Translations under genes and position numbers: made by a program | Assembly (NCBI GenBank): GCA_023229465.1 | Contig: JALNZE010000005.1 | Span: 91,389 to 155,388, forward strand | Source of the DNA: Chitinophagaceae bacterium | GTDB lineage: Bacteria; Bacteroidota; Bacteroidia; Chitinophagales; Chitinophagaceae | Reading direction: 5' to 3' | Length of the DNA: 64,000 nucleotides | The notes under the pieces: generated by a model | The model's input: only the letters and a program-made list of their open reading frames with translations | Database searches by the model: none | What the model was told of the DNA's origin: nothing | Shown here: piece after piece, positions 10,687 through 20,100 of the stretch | Layout: every line of letters starts with the position of its first letter | Numbering within the stretch: position 1 is the stretch's first letter

Positions 10687-11151
10687 TCAGGATAAAAGGT
10701 TTTGCCTTGCCAAAAACTCCAGTTTTTTATTGGCATCCAGTAATTTCAGGGTTAGCTCTTTATTCTGGCGCCTTAGTTCCATTACTTCGAATGATTTTAA
10801 AATAGTATTTTTTACTTCCTCCTCATTCCAGGGTTTAGACAGGTATTTATATACCTGTCCTACATTAATCGCATCAATCACTGCAGTGATATCTGTATAG
10901 CCCGTAATCAGGATCCGGATGGGTTCGGGATGCGTATCAAGAATAGATTGAAAAAATTCAATGCCCGTCATTTTAGGCATTCGTTGGTCGCTCAGGATTA
11001 CGTGTATCAGTTCCGTTTCCAGTATCATTCGCCCTTCCTCAGCAGATTCCGCGGTAAAAATGTTGAAAATTCTCCTAAAAGCGGCCTTAAAGGAGGTGAT
11101 ATTGTTGGGTTCGTCATCAATATACAATACATTGATATTTTTATCTTCCAT
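10687..11151 (-). CDS. Response regulator with receiver domain only (154 aa)
   Basis: A CheY-like receiver domain fills residues ~6-125: acidic pair D12-D13 (YIDDEPNN), phospho-acceptor D55 (SDQRMP), Thr in ITGYTD and Lys in LSKPW. The last ~30 residues are charged and probably helical, with no DNA-binding or enzymatic output domain. It closely resembles the receiver half of the hybrid at 14,937-16,052 (shared DEPNN, FRR, DQRMPK, TGY-D, DAIN-G, KPW), so it may take phosphate from a kinase of the neighbouring operon. Its 5' leader carries a hairpin whose loop holds a run of eight C. Confidence 0.85.
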   Translation of the reverse strand: MEDKNINVLYIDDEPNNITSFKAAFRRIFNIFTAESAEEGRMILETELIHVILSDQRMPKMTGIEFFQSILDTHPEPIRILITGYTDITAVIDAINVGQVYKYLSKPWNEEEVKNTILKSFEVMELRRQNKELTLKLLDANKKLEFLARQNLLS

Positions 11152-11153
11152 AA

Positions 11154-11176
11154 GCTTTTATGGGGGGGGTAAAAGC
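11154..11176. promoter_or_regulatory. Hairpin with G8/C8 loop in the response-regulator leader
   Basis: GCTTTTA and TAAAAGC flank a run of eight G (plus strand 11,162-11,169), just 5' of the ATG at 11,151. The stem could mask the start region; the homopolymer is a candidate for slipped-strand length change. Confidence 0.4.
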
Positions 11177-11279
11177 ATGATTATTACATTAAAAATAGTG
11201 AATTCATTATTTATTACCACTTTTATGATAAAATGAGTGACTTTTTCATAATTTTTACAATTAGAAAAGCGCTGAAGAG

Positions 11280-12059
11280 ATGAATGAAGCAGTAAAATTT
11301 GATTCCGACATCAGAATAAGGGCTTTCAGGGCCGTTGATGACCCTGAAACCTGCCGTAAATTTATTGAAGGTCATAGAAAGGTTTTAACTATCTATGGGA
11401 TTGAAAATATAACTACCAATACAGAAGACTGGATGTTTCGCCGATCCATATTCGTAATTGTTGTAGAAAAATTAGATGGCAGTAAATTGTATGGAGGGGT
11501 TCGAATACAGATTGCTGATGGCATTCACCCTTTACCCATCGAAGAAGCTACTGGTAAAATGGATCCCGCCATTTATGAGATTGTTCGTAAACATGCCAAA
11601 ACAGGAGCTGCTGAGTTATCTGGCTTATGGAACTCAAAAGAAGTAGCCGGTTTGGGTATAGGTAGCCTCTTTCCATCACGGGTGGCGGTGGCGCTGGCTA
11701 CGCAGATTGGGATTAATACTTTTTTTACACTTTGTTCCCCTACCACCGTTCGCTTTAAAGATTGGATGGGTGGAAAAATTCTGGATGAAGTAGGTAATAA
11801 TGGAACTTTTTACTACCCGAAAATTGATCTGTTGGCTACCGCATTATATTCGGATGATATGTTCCTGCTTTCTGCAACACATCCGCGTGAAAGGGATAAA
11901 ATACGCTTCCTTCGTAATAACCCTGAACATATGGCGGTTGAAAAATCGCCCTTTAAAAACCACCATACGAATATTCATTATGCTTTGGCTTTACATAATA
12001 TAGATACCAAAGAATTTCATATTGATTATAAACCCTTTCATCAGGAAGATATAAATTAA
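11280..12059 (+). CDS. GNAT-like N-acyltransferase (259 aa)
   Basis: Residues ~10-200 have the look of a GNAT or acyl-homoserine-lactone-synthase-like fold: RIRAFRAVDDPETCRKF at the start, a central VVEK--G-KLYGGVRIQ strand pair and AAELSGLWNSKEVAGLGIG, where the acceptor strand is followed by a G-x-G-like acyl-CoA loop. Substrate is not predictable. It is the first gene of a plus-strand operon; only 5 bp separate its stop from the methyltransferase-like gene, and two sensor kinases follow, so it may make or modify a signal or membrane component sensed by them. That link is inference. Start is ATG after an AAGAG-type purine stretch. Confidence 0.5.
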   Translation: MNEAVKFDSDIRIRAFRAVDDPETCRKFIEGHRKVLTIYGIENITTNTEDWMFRRSIFVIVVEKLDGSKLYGGVRIQIADGIHPLPIEEATGKMDPAIYEIVRKHAKTGAAELSGLWNSKEVAGLGIGSLFPSRVAVALATQIGINTFFTLCSPTTVRFKDWMGGKILDEVGNNGTFYYPKIDLLATALYSDDMFLLSATHPRERDKIRFLRNNPEHMAVEKSPFKNHHTNIHYALALHNIDTKEFHIDYKPFHQEDIN

Positions 12060-12064
12060 TACAA

Positions 12065-12703
12065 ATGCGAAAAATCTTCCTGGCTTCTGTCAGTAATATA
12101 TTGATGATTGTTTTGCCCTTATTGGGGAAGCCTGCACTGATGCTGAACGGGAAGATACTTTTTATCATTGCCGGCAGTATCTGTATGTGGCTAACGCAGC
12201 CACCGGTAAGTGTAAAGGAAACCAGCGACCAAAAAAGCAGTGACCGCTTTTCAGTAGTACTTATCCTGCTCATGTCTCTGGTGAGTGTAGTAGTACCAAT
12301 TGTAGACTGGGCCTATTTTTCATCCGATTGGAACAGTGTAAGTATGTTAACCATTGTTGGGGCATGTATGATTATTGCCGGTATTTCCTTCAGGGCCTGG
12401 GCTGTACATTCTTTGGGAAAGTATTTTACAGCAACTGTTCAGATCAAAGAAGATCATCGCCTGATAAAGACAGGTCCCTACCGCATAGTAAGGCACCCCA
12501 GTTATACCGGCGCTTTTATGGCCATCATTGCAGGAGGAGTTATACTGGGTAGTTTAACAGGATTTATAATATCTTGTATGGCTATGATTATTGCTTATTA
12601 CGTGAGGATAGGTATTGAGGAAAAAGAATTGATTGCCCGTTTTGGCGATGATTACCTTGCTTATAAACGGGATACCAAAATGATGATTCCTTATGTATGC
12701 TAA
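12065..12703 (+). CDS. Isoprenylcysteine carboxyl methyltransferase-like membrane protein (212 aa)
   Basis: Multi-pass membrane protein with about five hydrophobic segments. The C-terminal half has the ICMT/PEMT signature: tail of GPYRIVRHPSYTG (residues ~138-150), then EEK-L---FGD-Y--YK near the end, which binds S-adenosylmethionine in the family. Bacterial members methylate small molecules or lipids; the substrate here is unknown. It follows the acyltransferase-like gene by 5 bp and overlaps or abuts the 7TMR-DISM kinase gene, so the four genes to 16,052 are likely one transcript. Confidence 0.8.
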   Translation: MRKIFLASVSNILMIVLPLLGKPALMLNGKILFIIAGSICMWLTQPPVSVKETSDQKSSDRFSVVLILLMSLVSVVVPIVDWAYFSSDWNSVSMLTIVGACMIIAGISFRAWAVHSLGKYFTATVQIKEDHRLIKTGPYRIVRHPSYTGAFMAIIAGGVILGSLTGFIISCMAMIIAYYVRIGIEEKELIARFGDDYLAYKRDTKMMIPYVC

Positions 12704-12725
12704 TTGTAGATACCTGTTCCTTAAT

Positions 12726-14924
12726 ATGGTTAGTTCCGCAATACCAGCCGTAAAGAAAAAAGGGGTAAAGCATCTGTTGCTTTTCTTTGTTTTCTTGTTT
12801 ATGTTTTCCCTTACAGGGTTTACCCAACTTGCTATAATTACCAATGAAAAGCCTGCTTATACGATTTCTTCAGACATGGAACAATGGGTAGACAGTATAG
12901 GACAGTCTACCGCAGAAAAAGTTTTACAGCAAGCTAATTTTATAAATACAAATGGAAGGATACCTGTTTTTCCTAATCATATAAAAAATGTATGGTTCCG
13001 GTTTTCTGTCAAAAATCTTTCCAGTTCGCCCACTGCTTTTCTGAATATCGCTTATTCGAATCTTTCCAGGGTTAGTTTGTACAGCGTTGAAAGGCAGCGG
13101 GTTACATTGATGGGTAAAGAAGGGAATGAGGTGATACAGGCTAAGGGGATAGCAGGCTTGCCAAACATTATTTTTAACCTTCAGGCAAACCCGGATTCAA
13201 CAAAACAATACCTGTTACATGTATACAGTCAGCACCCGATCATTATTCCAGCCAAGGTACTTACCAATAATGCGCTGCATGAATCCATTAATTTGCAAAA
13301 CAGTATAATCAGTTTATACCTGGGGATTCTGATAGTTATGTTTTTGTATAACTTTTTCTTGTTTTTCGCTACCAGAGATAACAGCTACCTCTATTATATC
13401 ATTTATATTTTGTTTCTGGCCATTGCCCAAACCACTATTAGCGGGTACGAATTCCGGTATATATGGCCGGGTAATCCAGCCATTAATTATTACGCTGTAG
13501 TGTTTACTTCCTCTCTTTCAGCCATTGCAGGATTGGTATTCAGTATGCATTTTCTGCGAACCTCATTGCATGCCAAACGGGTACACAAATGGTTACAATT
13601 GCTTATTGTTATTTATATTCTTGGCATCTTAAGTAGTTTTTTTGGTAATCTGGCTATCAGCTATCAAATACTTAATTACAATGGGTTGGCTGGTGTTGTG
13701 TCGGTGTTAGCTGTCAGTTTTTATATCGCAAGAAAAAATTTCCGCCCTGCTTATTTTTATCTGATTGCCTGGTTGTTCTTTTTAATTTCTTTTAGTATTC
13801 TTATTCTGCGCAACCTGGCCATATTGCCTTATACTAATTTTACCACCTACGTAATTTATGTGGGTTCGTCATTAGAGATTGCGCTGTTATCTATAGCGCT
13901 GGCAGATAAAATTAATGTGTTAAGAAAAGAAAAAGAGCTGTCTCAGGCAGAAAGTTTGCGAAGATTGCAGCTAAATGAAAAATTAATCCGCGACCAGAAT
14001 AGTATGCTGGAGAAAAAAGTTGCTGAAAGAACGGAAGAACTGCAGCTCTCAAATACTAATCTCAGTACCGCTTTGGTGAACCTGAAAGATACACAGATAC
14101 AATTGGTGGAAGCGGAGAAGATGGCTTCCCTGGGGCAGTTAACGGCAGGTATAGCGCATGAGATCAATAACCCGATCAATTTTGTAAAATCAAATATCAA
14201 ACCATTACAACTTGATATTAATGATCTGCTCGCCGTAATTAATGAATATAATACACTCCATACCCTGCCCAATACAGCTATCCCGGATAAACTGCAATTT
14301 ATTGAGAACCTGAAAAAGAAAATAGATATTGATTATGTAAAATCTGAAATAGAAAGCCTGGTTAAAGGGATACAGGAGGGGGCCGAACGTACGGCAGAAA
14401 TCGTGATGGGGTTGCGGAATTTCAGCCGGCTGGATGAAAGCGAGATTAAAGCGGTCAATATCCATGAGGGACTGGAATCTACACTCTTACTTCTGAAGAA
14501 TTTACTGCCTGAGCATATAAAAATCGTTAAAAATTTTGAGGCAAACGGGCGTATTGAATGTTTTCCTGGTAAATTGAACCAGGTTTTCATGAACATCCTG
14601 AATAATGCCATACAAGCCATCAAAACCAAAGCCGGTCCGTCTGAGGAGGAGTTTGTTACCATCACTACTAAAAACATGGGAGATCAGCTGCTGATAAGTA
14701 TCAAAGACAGCGGTATAGGTATGACGGAAGCGGTGAAACAAAAAATATTTGACCCATTTTTTACTACTAAAGATGTTGGGGAGGGTACGGGGTTGGGCCT
14801 GTCCATTGTTTACAAAATCATTCAAAAACATATGGGAAAAATAGAAGTTATTTCTTCAGAGGGAAAAGGTACAGAATTTTTAATAACTTTATTCTACAAG
14901 TTACCTGAATCAATAATTGAATAA
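12726..14924 (+). CDS. 7TMR-DISM sensor histidine kinase
   Basis: Order of parts: signal peptide (KKKGVKHLLLFFVFLFMFSL...TQ), periplasmic sensor of 7TMR-DISM type (~35-180), seven hydrophobic helices (~190-400), coiled coil (EKELSQAESLRRLQ..., ~405-465), histidine box (AGIAHEINNPINFV), N box (NILNNAIQAI), G1 (DSGIGM), F and G2 boxes (DPFFTTKD...GTGLGLSIV). All kinase motifs are intact. An ATG at 12,693 in the same frame would overlap the preceding gene; I chose 12,726 because it gives a cleaner signal peptide. No receiver domain is attached, but a receiver-kinase hybrid follows 12 bp downstream and is a likely partner. Confidence 0.9.
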   Translation: MVSSAIPAVKKKGVKHLLLFFVFLFMFSLTGFTQLAIITNEKPAYTISSDMEQWVDSIGQSTAEKVLQQANFINTNGRIPVFPNHIKNVWFRFSVKNLSSSPTAFLNIAYSNLSRVSLYSVERQRVTLMGKEGNEVIQAKGIAGLPNIIFNLQANPDSTKQYLLHVYSQHPIIIPAKVLTNNALHESINLQNSIISLYLGILIVMFLYNFFLFFATRDNSYLYYIIYILFLAIAQTTISGYEFRYIWPGNPAINYYAVVFTSSLSAIAGLVFSMHFLRTSLHAKRVHKWLQLLIVIYILGILSSFFGNLAISYQILNYNGLAGVVSVLAVSFYIARKNFRPAYFYLIAWLFFLISFSILILRNLAILPYTNFTTYVIYVGSSLEIALLSIALADKINVLRKEKELSQAESLRRLQLNEKLIRDQNSMLEKKVAERTEELQLSNTNLSTALVNLKDTQIQLVEAEKMASLGQLTAGIAHEINNPINFVKSNIKPLQLDINDLLAVINEYNTLHTLPNTAIPDKLQFIENLKKKIDIDYVKSEIESLVKGIQEGAERTAEIVMGLRNFSRLDESEIKAVNIHEGLESTLLLLKNLLPEHIKIVKNFEANGRIECFPGKLNQVFMNILNNAIQAIKTKAGPSEEEFVTITTKNMGDQLLISIKDSGIGMTEAVKQKIFDPFFTTKDVGEGTGLGLSIVYKIIQKHMGKIEVISSEGKGTEFLITLFYKLPESIIE

Positions 14925-14936
14925 TCCACTATCCGC

Positions 14937-16052
14937 ATGAGTAATCACATTGATGCCAGAATCAAAGTTTTGTATGTAGATGATGAACCCAATAACCTTC
15001 TTGCCTTTCAGGCCGGGTTCAGAAGGCATTACGAAATATTTACAGCCAATACCGTTTCGGAAGGGTTGAGCATTCTTAATGAGAATGAAATTGAGGTAAT
15101 TATTGCCGATCAGCGCATGCCCAAAACTTCTGGTGTAGAATTTTTCAATATTATACGGAAAGTACACCCAGACCCTGTAAGGATACTGCTCACAGGCTAT
15201 TCCGATCTGGAGGCCATCATAGATGCCATCAATAAAGGAGAGATTTTCAGATACATTAAAAAGCCATGGGATGAAATTGAATTGATGACTGCCATCAAAA
15301 ACGCCTATGAAATATTCGAAACGAGGAAACAGTTGAAAAATAAGGTTGAAGAACTGCAAAGGGCCAATGATGAGCTAAATCGCTTTGTTTACAGTACTTC
15401 ACACGATCTACGTTCACCACTCTCTAATATACTGGGTATTTTAAATGTGGCTAAACTGCAGGAACCGTTAGCGGATCCCCGCGAGTATTTTGATATGATT
15501 GAAAGCTGTGTAAATAAAATGGACGGTTTTATTCATAAGATCATTGAATATTACAAAGGAATCCGTTTGGATGAAGTATTCGAGGAGGTTGATTTTAAGA
15601 AAACGTTTGTAGACAGTATTGAGCTTTGTAACATGCAGAACCCACAGATAGTTTTTGAGGTAGAGGTAAACCAGCCCGGATCCTTCTCCTGTGATGCTTT
15701 CAGGCTGTCATTGATACTGAATAACCTGATATCCAATGCTGTAAAATATCAAAGAGTAGACGAGGCAAACCCCAAAGTAATACTCACAGCTACTATAAAT
15801 GAGAAAGAGGCAAGGATTAATATTGAAGATAACGGAGTGGGTATAATTGAAGAGCATGTGAATAAGATATTCCAGATATTTTTCCGTAGTTCCGACTTTA
15901 AAAATGGGTTGGGCATCGGTTTGTACATCGTAAAAGAAGCCCTTACTAAAATTGGCGGCAAAATATTGGTAAAGTCTGAATTTGGAAAAGGTACCACGTT
16001 CACACTCGTGGTTCCAAATCAGCATTCATTGCTGAACAGGCCGGCTAACTAA
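14937..16052 (+). CDS. Hybrid receiver-histidine kinase (371 aa)
   Basis: N-terminal receiver (residues ~7-125) with VDDEPNN, IADQRMPKTSG, LLTGYSD and KKPWDE, then a short coiled coil (KQLKNKVEELQRANDEL), a dimerisation/histidine box (YSTSHDLRSPLSNILG), N box (LILNNLISNAVKY), G1 (EDNGVGI) and G2 (GLGIGLYIVKEAL). There is no membrane segment, so it is cytoplasmic. Receiver-then-kinase order suggests it is phosphorylated by another kinase, most simply the 7TMR-DISM kinase just upstream, and passes the signal on; the lone receiver at 10,687-11,151 is a plausible acceptor. Confidence 0.9.
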   Translation: MSNHIDARIKVLYVDDEPNNLLAFQAGFRRHYEIFTANTVSEGLSILNENEIEVIIADQRMPKTSGVEFFNIIRKVHPDPVRILLTGYSDLEAIIDAINKGEIFRYIKKPWDEIELMTAIKNAYEIFETRKQLKNKVEELQRANDELNRFVYSTSHDLRSPLSNILGILNVAKLQEPLADPREYFDMIESCVNKMDGFIHKIIEYYKGIRLDEVFEEVDFKKTFVDSIELCNMQNPQIVFEVEVNQPGSFSCDAFRLSLILNNLISNAVKYQRVDEANPKVILTATINEKEARINIEDNGVGIIEEHVNKIFQIFFRSSDFKNGLGIGLYIVKEALTKIGGKILVKSEFGKGTTFTLVVPNQHSLLNRPAN

Positions 16053-16219
16053 GAATGACTCGTAGTGAATAACCATTGTTTAATTTGCCCTTTTTCTGTG
16101 CAACGATAGTCTGTTTTCATTTCAATGCCACTACCGGCTAATGGTACTTTCTTGAGTTTCCCTGATTCATAGAACCGGTTGGTAAAGGATGTTTTGCCAC
16201 CGGATTGTACTTGCCGCAA
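16049..16219 (-). pseudogene. Possible C-terminal gene remnant (56 codons)
   Basis: A minus-strand open frame begins right after a TGA with TTG and ends at a TAG that overlaps the stop of the kinase gene. Its translation (e.g. TNRFYESGKLKKVPLAG) looks like real protein rather than chance, but there is no upstream body of a gene. It may be the tail of a lost lipoprotein-type gene. The rest of the 317-bp gap to mazG is AT-rich and shows nothing else. Confidence 0.25.
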
Positions 16220-16369
16220 TCATTTAGTTCTGTATTTTTAGTCAAACGTTAACAAATGTCACATTTATTCCGGCATACCGAAAAGGACTATTTACATTGC
16301 AGTATTGCCATACAACAATTCCACCATTTATTCTTTATTTTTTAGCCCATGGCCATATAAACATATACT

Positions 16370-17146
16370 ATGCAAAACACTTCTGACAGCTTTTTAAGAC
16401 TGGTAAAGATCATGGATGAATTGCGGGAGCAATGCCCCTGGGATAAAAAGCAAACCATTCATACACTTCGTTCACTAACCATCGAAGAAACGTATGAACT
16501 AACTGATGCGATCACGGATAATGACTGGAAAGGGATCAAAGAGGAATTGGGGGATATATTATTGCACATTCTTTTTTACGCAAGAATAGGAAAGGAGGAG
16601 GGGCAGTTTACCTTGAAGGAAGTGATGGATGGTATTAGCGAAAAGCTCATATTCCGGCATCCGCATATTTATGGGGATGTTACGGTAGCGGATGAAGAAG
16701 AGGTAAAACGGAATTGGGAAAAACTGAAAATAAAGGAAGGAAAAAAATCTGTGCTTGGCGGGGTTCCTCCCTCACTTCCCGCGATTGTAAAAGCATCCCG
16801 GATACAGGAGAAAGCCAAACAGGTAGGCTTTGAATGGGACAACAAAGAAGATGTATGGAAAAAAGTAGAAGAAGAGATAGGTGAGTTGAAAGAAGCCATT
16901 GCAACGGAGTCGAAAGTGAAAATAGATGAGGAATTCGGCGATGTTTTGTTCAGCCTGGTAAATTATGCACGGTTTTTGCAGGTAGATGCGGAAGGTGTTT
17001 TGGAAAAGACCAATAAAAAATTCATCTATCGCTTTCAACAGATGGAAGCCATTGCAGCGGCCAGGGGGCAGAAACTGGATGATATGTCGCTCACCGAAAT
17101 GGATCATATCTGGAATGAAGTAAAAAAGCAAACAGCACATACTTGA
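16370..17146 (+). CDS. mazG: Nucleoside triphosphate pyrophosphohydrolase MazG
   Basis: 258-residue two-domain MazG. The first domain has the all-alpha NTP-PPase metal motif EETYEL...EELGDILLHILFYA (residues ~37-70); the second repeats it as EEEIGELKEAI...EEFGDVLFSLVNYA (~165-200). It hydrolyses (d)NTPs to monophosphates and pyrophosphate, which removes damaged nucleotides and can lower ppGpp. Length fits the family. Its stop overlaps the TTG start of the next kinase gene, so the two are probably coupled. Confidence 0.95.
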   Translation: MQNTSDSFLRLVKIMDELREQCPWDKKQTIHTLRSLTIEETYELTDAITDNDWKGIKEELGDILLHILFYARIGKEEGQFTLKEVMDGISEKLIFRHPHIYGDVTVADEEEVKRNWEKLKIKEGKKSVLGGVPPSLPAIVKASRIQEKAKQVGFEWDNKEDVWKKVEEEIGELKEAIATESKVKIDEEFGDVLFSLVNYARFLQVDAEGVLEKTNKKFIYRFQQMEAIAAARGQKLDDMSLTEMDHIWNEVKKQTAHT

Positions 17147-20100
17147 TCAACGCGTTAAAAAAAACTACGTTTAAACATGCTTACCTGGTTATTACAGCCG
17201 CCTGGTTGTATACGCTATCTTTTATTTTTATCAATTACTGGAGCTATTATTCCTCGCCACAAAAGGTAAAGAGCCAGCTGGAAAACAGGCTGCACCAAAA
17301 GGAAAGAAACTTTACTGCTATTATTGGCGATACCATAACCATTGCTTCTTTACTAAATGCACCCAATACTACCCCTGATCCGCTTAAGGATGAAGTAGGG
17401 CTTTTCATCTACCGGCATATAAACGGCCAGGCGCTGCCAAAGCTCCACTATTGGAATACCAACCGGATATATATTAGCGGCGATGACCTTTACCGTAAGG
17501 AGGGTAGCTATTTTGTATCCTACCAGAATGGTGATTTTGAAATGATCAAAAAGACCATCCGCCTGAAAAGTCAGACCGTAACAGTAGTGGCCATGATACC
17601 CATTCGATGGTCTTATTTTATTCATAACAAATACCTGCAGGCTGATTTTGCCGGATTTAGGGGGTTAGATGAACAGTATGGGATCAGTAAGAATAGTAGC
17701 GCCCTGCCCATTAACAATGCTATCGGCCAGGAATTGTTCAGGATTGAACTAAAACCCGGTAAATCATTTATTGGGTATGATGTGTTTACTGTGTTATTAA
17801 GAGTAATAGCCATCATTTTTTTACTGGTCTTTTTCCATATAATCGCATTGGAACTGGTTAGTCGATATCAATTCAAAACAGGGTTTCTTTTTTTGCTGGG
17901 AGCAGTGTTATTACTAAGATTGATTACCTATTTGTTCTCTTTCCCTTTTGATTTCAGCAAATTGCCATTATTCGATCCATCAGTGTATGCTTCCAATTTT
18001 TTGCATCCTTCGCTGGGCGATCTATTGGTGAATACCATTCTAATGTATTGGCTGGTTAGTTTTTATCAATCCCATAACGACCATCGTGCCTGGTTTCCCA
18101 ACCGCTTTCCACAAAAGCTATATCACTACTTAAGCCTTTTTATATTTACCGTAATCTGTTTTTTTCTGGCGACTGTTATTATAAGCCTGGTACGTGATTC
18201 CAAAATTTCATTTGATGTTACCAATATTTTCAGTCTTACCATTTATAGTGTTATCAGTTTCGTAATACTTTGCCTGCTGGTACTTTCTTTTTTTATTTTC
18301 TCTCAGGTACTACTAAGGCAACTTATCAAAAACCGCATGCCACTGTTTCATCAATGTCTTGCCGTAGTGGCCAATGGGTTTGTATTTCTGCTGATATTAC
18401 CCTTAACGGCTGATATCCCTGTGTATTTATCAGTGTTAATCTGGCTGGTATCTTACCTGTGTTTATTAAATTTCAGAAAAAATGATTTGATTATTTCTTT
18501 ATTAGGATCGTCTGTCGTTATTTTCTGGGTGATGTTTTTTGCGATGACAATTGCCGCTCTGGTAATCTATGAAAACAGGAAAGTAGAATTTGCGCAAAGA
18601 CGATCCATTGCGGAAAAACTGGCATCGCAGACGGACCCATCGGGAGAGAACCTCTTGAATATTGCTACCACTAACTTCGACAACCGTTTTCTGGCTGATA
18701 ATTACTTCAGGCTGGAAGGAAGTGAGTATGCTAACAAATATTTTAAGGATAGCCTGATTAACCAGAATTTTTCAGGCTATCTCAACAAATATGATACCCG
18801 GATATATACTTTTGACAGCCTTTTTCATCCGCTTTTCAATGAAGATTCTGTGAAGTATGCCACATTGAAAACCATTCTGCTTAACCAGGCAAAACCTACC
18901 GGTATAGCAGGTTTATTCAGTTATGAAAACCCGGTAGAAGGATTCAGTTACCTGTACCAGAAAGAAATAAAGGAACAAGATCATATTCTGGGCTATCTCT
19001 TCGTTACCGTTAAATCGAAGCGCTACAAGAGTGAGGCTTTGTATCCTGAATTGTTTAACCAGGTGCAGGATATTGCAGCTGACCTGAATACAAACTATGC
19101 CTATGCAGTGTATAATAACGGACGGATTATGAACCATTTTAATACCTATGGCTTTCCATCCGTTTTATCTAAAGATCAGATACCGGCCTTTGAATTTTCG
19201 CAAAAACTGGTAGGTAATTATAGTGAACTTTGGTTTAACAGTGGAAATAATAAGCAGGTAGTTGTTGTAAAACGGAATGCATGGTTAATGGAGTCTGTAA
19301 CTTTATTCGCCTATTTCTTCTGTTCTTTTCTAATTATCATATTGTTGTTTCAACTGGGAGGCTTTATTGTAAAAACACGCTTTAAATGGGCCGGGTTCAG
19401 GCAAATGCTGCGACTTACTATCCGCTCTCAAATACAGGCTACCATTATATTTCTGAATGTTTTCTCCTTTGTTGTGATAGCCATTGCCACTATTTCGTTC
19501 TTTATACTTCGCTTTCAGCGTAATAATGAGGAAAGGCTGTCGAAATCTATCCAGGTAATGGCTAATGAAGTGAATAATAAAATGAATTCACTCGCTGCGT
19601 TTGATGATGTGCCGGATAATATCGGCGTTCGTTCCGGCCTGGAGAATACCATCGCAGAAATATCTGATCTGTATAATGTTGATATCAATTATTATAACCT
19701 AAGTGGCAACCTGGTTATATCAACGCAACCCTATATCTATAACAAACACCTTCTCAGCGGACTCATGGAACCCCATGCTTACGCCCAAATGCAGTCGGGC
19801 GGTAGTATTCATTATTTACAGTCTGAAACGGTGGGCTCTCTCGAATACCTGAGTATTTATGTTCCCTTAGCTGATGAAAAGGGAAATAAGTATGCTTATC
19901 TGAATATCCCGTATCTTAATTCACAAAGCGAACTAAACCAGGAAATATCCGGGTTTCTGGCCACACTCATTAATCTGAATGCTTTTATCTTCCTGGTCGC
20001 GGGCGGTATAGCTTTCTTTTTAACTAACCGCATTACCGCCTCTTTCAGCCTGATAGGTAAAAAAATGCAGGAAATGAATCTGGGTAAGATTAATGAAGAG

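Noticed and set aside
14910..15359. 149-aa minus-strand ORF
   Set aside because: Antisense to the receiver-kinase hybrid, whose motifs are unambiguous.
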